Assembly: GCF_020382885.2 (NCBI RefSeq)
Contig: NC_058506.1
Span: 6,820,001-6,884,000, forward strand
Length of the DNA stretch: 64,000 bases
Direction of reading: 5' to 3'
Source: Scatophagus argus
Taxonomy: Eukaryota > Chordata > Actinopteri > Scatophagidae
The first letter of the stretch is position 1, and every line of letters begins with the position of its first letter. Made by a program: the position numbers and the translations under genes. Below, in pieces: positions 59,858-64,000 of this stretch. A model generated the notes under the pieces. That model did not search any database and was not told the DNA's origin. It was given only the letters and a program-made list of their open reading frames with translations.

Positions 59858-61793
59858 AGCCTCCAACTTTTTCTGTACTCTGTGGTTTTACAGCCTGACT
59901 TCAAAATGGAGTATAAGAGGATTTTTTGCCACAAGTCTGTGAATAACAACCCATAATGACAATGTGGATATTCAATTTAAATTTTTTGACATTATACCAA
60001 CTGCTAACATGAGAAAACCATAAGCATAATCTTGACCAAATCAATCCAATGTTAACAAAAAGAAAAAAAAAGAGAGACTGTAGTAATACAACAAGTAGGA
60101 AAATGAAAGTGCCATCAGTGATGATATAATATGCAAGATTAAGTATGTTTTAAATACAACAGATTGTAGGGTAAACCAGAAAACCCTCATGTGAGTATTT
60201 CTCTTTGTTTTTGTACAGCACGCAATTACAGCCAACATTAGCTGGCAACTTTACAACAGCTAACAACTTGACCAGTTTTACTTAATTACTGAAATGCTTT
60301 TCCATGTCCTTTTGAATGTTTTCCAACTCTTGAGAGAAAAAAAGACATGTGTTCCCATCAGATTTCAAAAAGTTTTTACTTTATCAGTCCAAAGTCAGTC
60401 TGTCAGCGTGAAGGTTAACAGATCAATAATAACATAACCTGAATTCTTGGTAAAGTATTAAGGGCCATTCACCCTGTGAGCTCTGGTAGCAAAGATCAGA
60501 GGATTAGTGAGCAAACATCTGGTGGGTATTTTAGAAATCTGCAATTCAAAAACAAACAAAAGAAAAAAAATACAGTGCAGCCCTTAATAAGTAGTGTACT
60601 GCAGTGGTTCCAGAGGTGGTGCCTTGAGGATGGACCAAGGGCACTGTAATATTTATGTGTATTTTTACTGGATATTTTCACATGGACGACCACATGAAAT
60701 TTGCATTAACTTCAATTAAATTCAAATGTTTCAAAACAGAGGAGTAATAATGCAAAACATAAAGAACTCTGTTAAAAATTCAGTCACACACCAACGGTTT
60801 GGAAGTCAGAAAGACTGACTGTTAGACTAGTAATCACAAGAGGTAAAATCAAGTTTCACTTTCCTTTTGGTGGGTAGGGGAGTCTATCCGTCCGACACAC
60901 CGATTGGCAGTTAAAAATGTCAATTACTTAAATTAAAATGTGTTAAACGTTCATCGGAAGTCAGCAAAGACACCGAATGCTTCCTGAAACTAAGAGACAC
61001 GGTTGAAAAAACAGAACCAGTACATAATGTTGTGTGTGTGTTTTCATAGAAAACCTAAAACATTGGCAACTTGTACTTTTGCACATAATGAAATGAAAGA
61101 AAAGAAATGAATGTAACCTACCAGCACACTTTACGTTAATTCATCGTTCAGTTTAAGTTCAGCTTTTATCTGCAACCTGCATAGCAAGATTTCCCATGTT
61201 ACCCTGCTTTAAACATTTTTAGTCATGTAGGCTGTAGTAGCCTACATGAATTATTCCTTGTTTTTTAACCTTTTTTTCAGCCAGATGTTCCTTAAATTAG
61301 GTAGGGATGCTGTGGTTAAAAAACTTTGGGTACCACTGGTTTACTATACACTCCTTGCATTTGTATTTGTATATAAAAAAAAAAAATGCAGTAAGTGTTT
61401 TCAATAAACTTCTTAAATGAAAGTTCGCACCAGTGGCACCTGCCTGTGACATTAGAGAAACCTCAAACAAACAAATTGAAGACTGGATAAGCTCTTCGAA
61501 GCCCAGTTTGTAAGATTACTAACTAAAAGGGGGACAGTATTTTCCATCTATTAAAGAGATGGAATTATTTTAAAAGAGTCTCTCATCCAGTCATCACTGC
61601 GGCATGTTATTAATGTGTCTACTTCAAATCAAAATAACAATATTCGCAAAAAAAAAAAAAAAAAACGAATGCAAAACGTAAAAAAACTAATGCAATTCAA
61701 TGAGTGATGATACTGAATATATATACAATAATAAATCAAGGAAGTGCTTCTGACGCTCTTCATGTGAAGTTTGAGAAAAGATATAAAAGTAAG

Positions 61794-61843
<50 letters not shown>

Positions 61844-62547
61844 GTTGCACCCGTTCCTAATGCCTTGTCCAGACAGGATTAGTTTTATTGGAGAATGACA
61901 ATTTTGTCAGTGCAGTCCAGTGATCTTTGTCCCTCGTGGAATGACGTTATTTGGGATTATTACAGGGTTTGTGTCCCAAGGTGAGTAATGGTGTTATGGC
62001 AAATAACCTACTGTTTTCACCCATCTGTCGACTCCAGCTGTGTCCAGATTGACAATGTTTTTCTTTCAAATTACTGAATCTGTGCAAAAATACTGATATA
62101 TGCACTGAAATAATATATCCTAAATTGTTTCAAACAGTGGATGATTAATTTCTGAATACTGCATCCTTTCACAATATTATATATATATCTATATATATAT
62201 ATATAGATATATATATAATATATTTTTATCTTGTTAAGGCTGAAATAACAAAGATGCTAATTTAATAATACACTGTCCGCACTGTCTTGAACTGCTAACC
62301 CTCTTTGAGCAGGGTTAGCAGTCTGACTACTGATGTGTCAGTGACAATGAAAGAACTTTACCCTCTGAGTGGTGGGAGAGGATGAGAAGGTTCACACAGG
62401 CAGCACCAGCTCCTGAGCCAAAGATGGTGATTCTCTCTGGGTCTCCTCCAAAGTGGCCAATGTTTTCATTGAGCCAGCGCAGGGCCTGGATCTGGTCCAA
62501 CAAGCCAAAGTTCCCTTTAGCAGACTGGTCCCCTGTGCTAAGAAACC
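56145..62547 (-). CDS. nlgn2: Neuroligin-2, 3' five coding exons (5' part outside window)
   Basis: Exons, high to low: 62547-62362, 59233-58968, 58842-58689, 57726-57360, 57075-56145 (stop 56145-56147). Phases close, giving 633 complete codons. This is a postsynaptic adhesion protein of inhibitory synapses that binds neurexins outside and gephyrin/collybistin inside. The esterase-like domain shows [27 protein letters not shown] and FGSGAG, where the cholinesterase GESAG Ser is replaced by Gly, so it is catalytically dead as in all neuroligins. Then [23 protein letters not shown] and [12 protein letters not shown] follow. A Pro-rich stalk leads to [20 protein letters not shown], the membrane segment, and YYKRDKR. 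The tail has [17 protein letters not shown] (gephyrin-binding region), a Pro-rich stretch and HSTTRV (PDZ ligand). The stalk and [13 protein letters not shown] ending identify NLGN2 over NLGN1/3/4. The a or b paralogue is not resolved. Confidence 0.95.
59823..59857. repeat. (CA)n microsatellite
   Basis: About 34 bp of uninterrupted CA units in an nlgn2 intron. Confidence 0.92.
61794..61840. repeat. (TA)n microsatellite
   Basis: About 46 bp of pure TA units. Confidence 0.95.
62174..62221. repeat. 48-bp perfect AT palindrome
   Basis: Left arm ATATTATATATATATCT (62174-62190) is the exact inverse complement of the right arm AGATATATATATAATAT (62205-62221). They are separated by a self-complementary TA core of 14 bp, so the whole 48 bp is palindromic. 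Confidence 0.9.
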
Positions 62548-64000
62548 CTGCACACACAGAGAGGAAAAGAGGAAAAAAAATTACTGATTGTGTTTGGAAA
62601 GAGGAGCAGATCAGAAATTCAGGGGGCACACATCATTGTGTGTGTTTGCTGCCTTTATTGAAGCAAAAAAAGAAAAAAATATTAATAAACAGAAGATGGC
62701 ATCCTGTCATTATTGGGAACTTCTCAGCCTCCAACTCACTGCATGTCTGAGGAGATTTCACACACAAAGCTTGCCAAATTACTCATTTTTAATACCCACG
62801 CTGGAAATATAACACAGTTAAGAGAACTTGTCAGTAGAGAGGAGGAGAGCAACAGAAGGCATGTTTCACCTACTTCCAGGACACACATTTGCACAGTAGG
62901 TGCACACCCACAACAAGATTAAATAAACTGAACAAAATGTCACTCGCACACGCACAATTTGGTGTTAACACTATTAAAGTTGCACAACAAACTGAAAGTT
63001 TGTAGTCCCCTTCATGCTACACACACAGAACATATACACAAGTGAGCCAATGTCGAATAGAACTGGACAAAAGGAAATAAAATAGAGCAGCAATACATCC
63101 AGTTATTCATATACATATCTAAATGTATACAGCTCAGGAATAACTCTGTTGTGCATTTTTTAAACACATGCATCTGGGTGAATGTAGCAACAAGATGCTG
63201 ATGGTAATGTGGTCGGCATCTTCATATTGAAACTCTGCCATGTGGGAAACATTGTCCATCCAGTTTGTCTTTCCTCCTCCTGCTGGAGTCCTGTCAGCTC
63301 AGAACTTGGTTCTTCCTGTCGAGTGCAACAGCTTGATCTGGCATGCAGATGTGCAAACAGGTCTCTGTAAAGATGCGGCCACGAAGGTCTCTGTTTTATT
63401 TATTTATTTTATTTATTTGTTGCTTGGCCTGAGTCTCATTTCGTCCTTTTCATTTTCCTGCGACAGGACATTGGCTGAGAACGGCCTTAAGGCTGGGAGC
63501 TAGAATGGCTCCCATCCTGATCTCTTTCCTCTCCTCCCGCTCTTCATTACAACTCTGCGCGTCCTTCTCCAGTGCTGATGATATGAGACTAATTAAATTC
63601 CCAGAAAACATCCAAAAATATTTGTAGTATCCCAGAAAACATTGAAAATATTTGTAGTAAAGGACATAGTGGTTGTAGGGGTAGAGGACGTGATGAAAAA
63701 TAAAAGAAAAAGCGTCTGCTCCCATCATCAAGGTTGCCTACTCATCTCTGGAATGTGTCATATTAACAGTGCTGCTTAGTTCTGTTTATTTATTTAGTTA
63801 TTTATTTATTGACATTTTGTGTGTCACTTTATGTGCATCAATGTAATTTCCCAGCAGTGCCCATAACTGGTACCAGAACCTATGTTTTTCCTCACGTAAA
63901 ACTACAGTAACAATACAGTTTGATAATTTGATAACCAGAGACAGGCTGTAAACCCAACATTGGCATTTATTCTGACAGTTTAAATGTATTCCCATTCGTT
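62548..64000 (-). other. nlgn2 intron continuing past the right edge
   Basis: The acceptor GTGTGCAG at 62548 opens the GFLSTGD exon in a codon begun by an upstream exon. No upstream neuroligin exon was recognised in the remaining 1.45 kb, which contains only AT-rich sequence with TTTA-type repeats (for example 63393-63420 and 63786-63811). Confidence 0.7.

Larger units (their letters stand above)
59234..62361 (-). other. nlgn2 intron (59234-62361)
   Basis: A 3.1-kb intron between HHSEG and [11 protein letters not shown]. It holds a CA microsatellite (59823-59857), a TA array (61794-61840) and a 48-bp AT palindrome (62174-62221). No additional exon was found. Confidence 0.8.

Overview
The window is vertebrate nuclear DNA, almost certainly from a teleost fish, probably a percomorph-type genome. 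The signs are split genes with canonical GT-AG introns, proteins that read as clear orthologues of vertebrate genes, many CA/TG microsatellites, and dispersed repeats typical of bony fish. It holds no bacterial, phage, CRISPR or operon structure, and I did not find a new biological system in it.

Layout, left to right. (1) 1-867, + strand: the last three coding exons of a synaptobrevin gene (vamp2), cut by the window edge. (2) 868-9.9 kb: vamp2 3' UTR and spacer, with a decayed Tc1/mariner transposase relic. (3) 9930-15247, + strand: a complete nine-coding-exon procollagen C-endopeptidase enhancer gene (pcolce; signal peptide, two CUB domains, NTR domain; 478 aa). (4) 17385-18458, - strand: a two-coding-exon tmem88 gene (197 aa) ending in the VWV PDZ ligand. 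(5) 25878-38063, - strand: a complete 19-coding-exon kdm6b (JMJD3) H3K27 demethylase gene (1741 aa), with a probable ~2.9 kb 3' UTR and candidate upstream promoter or 5' UTR exons near 41.2 kb and 43.7-44.6 kb. (6) 48314-49488, + strand: a two-coding-exon secreted endonuclease-domain protein (ENDOD1-like, 303 aa). (7) 56145-62547, - strand: the five 3' coding exons of neuroligin-2 (nlgn2), covering the second half of the esterase-like domain, the transmembrane segment and the cytoplasmic tail; the 5' part lies beyond the right edge.

All exon junctions given were checked by hand for GT-AG and for reading-frame phase. The kdm6b, pcolce and tmem88 models close without a frameshift. The six genes are functionally unrelated: synaptic vesicle fusion, collagen processing, Wnt/Dishevelled attenuation, chromatin, secreted nuclease-like protein, inhibitory synapse adhesion. 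The order vamp2 - tmem88 - kdm6b - nlgn2 mirrors human 17p13.1. The rest is intron, UTR and spacer with several MITE-like inverted-repeat elements; the best defined is a 204-bp hAT-type element with an intact 8-bp target duplication.
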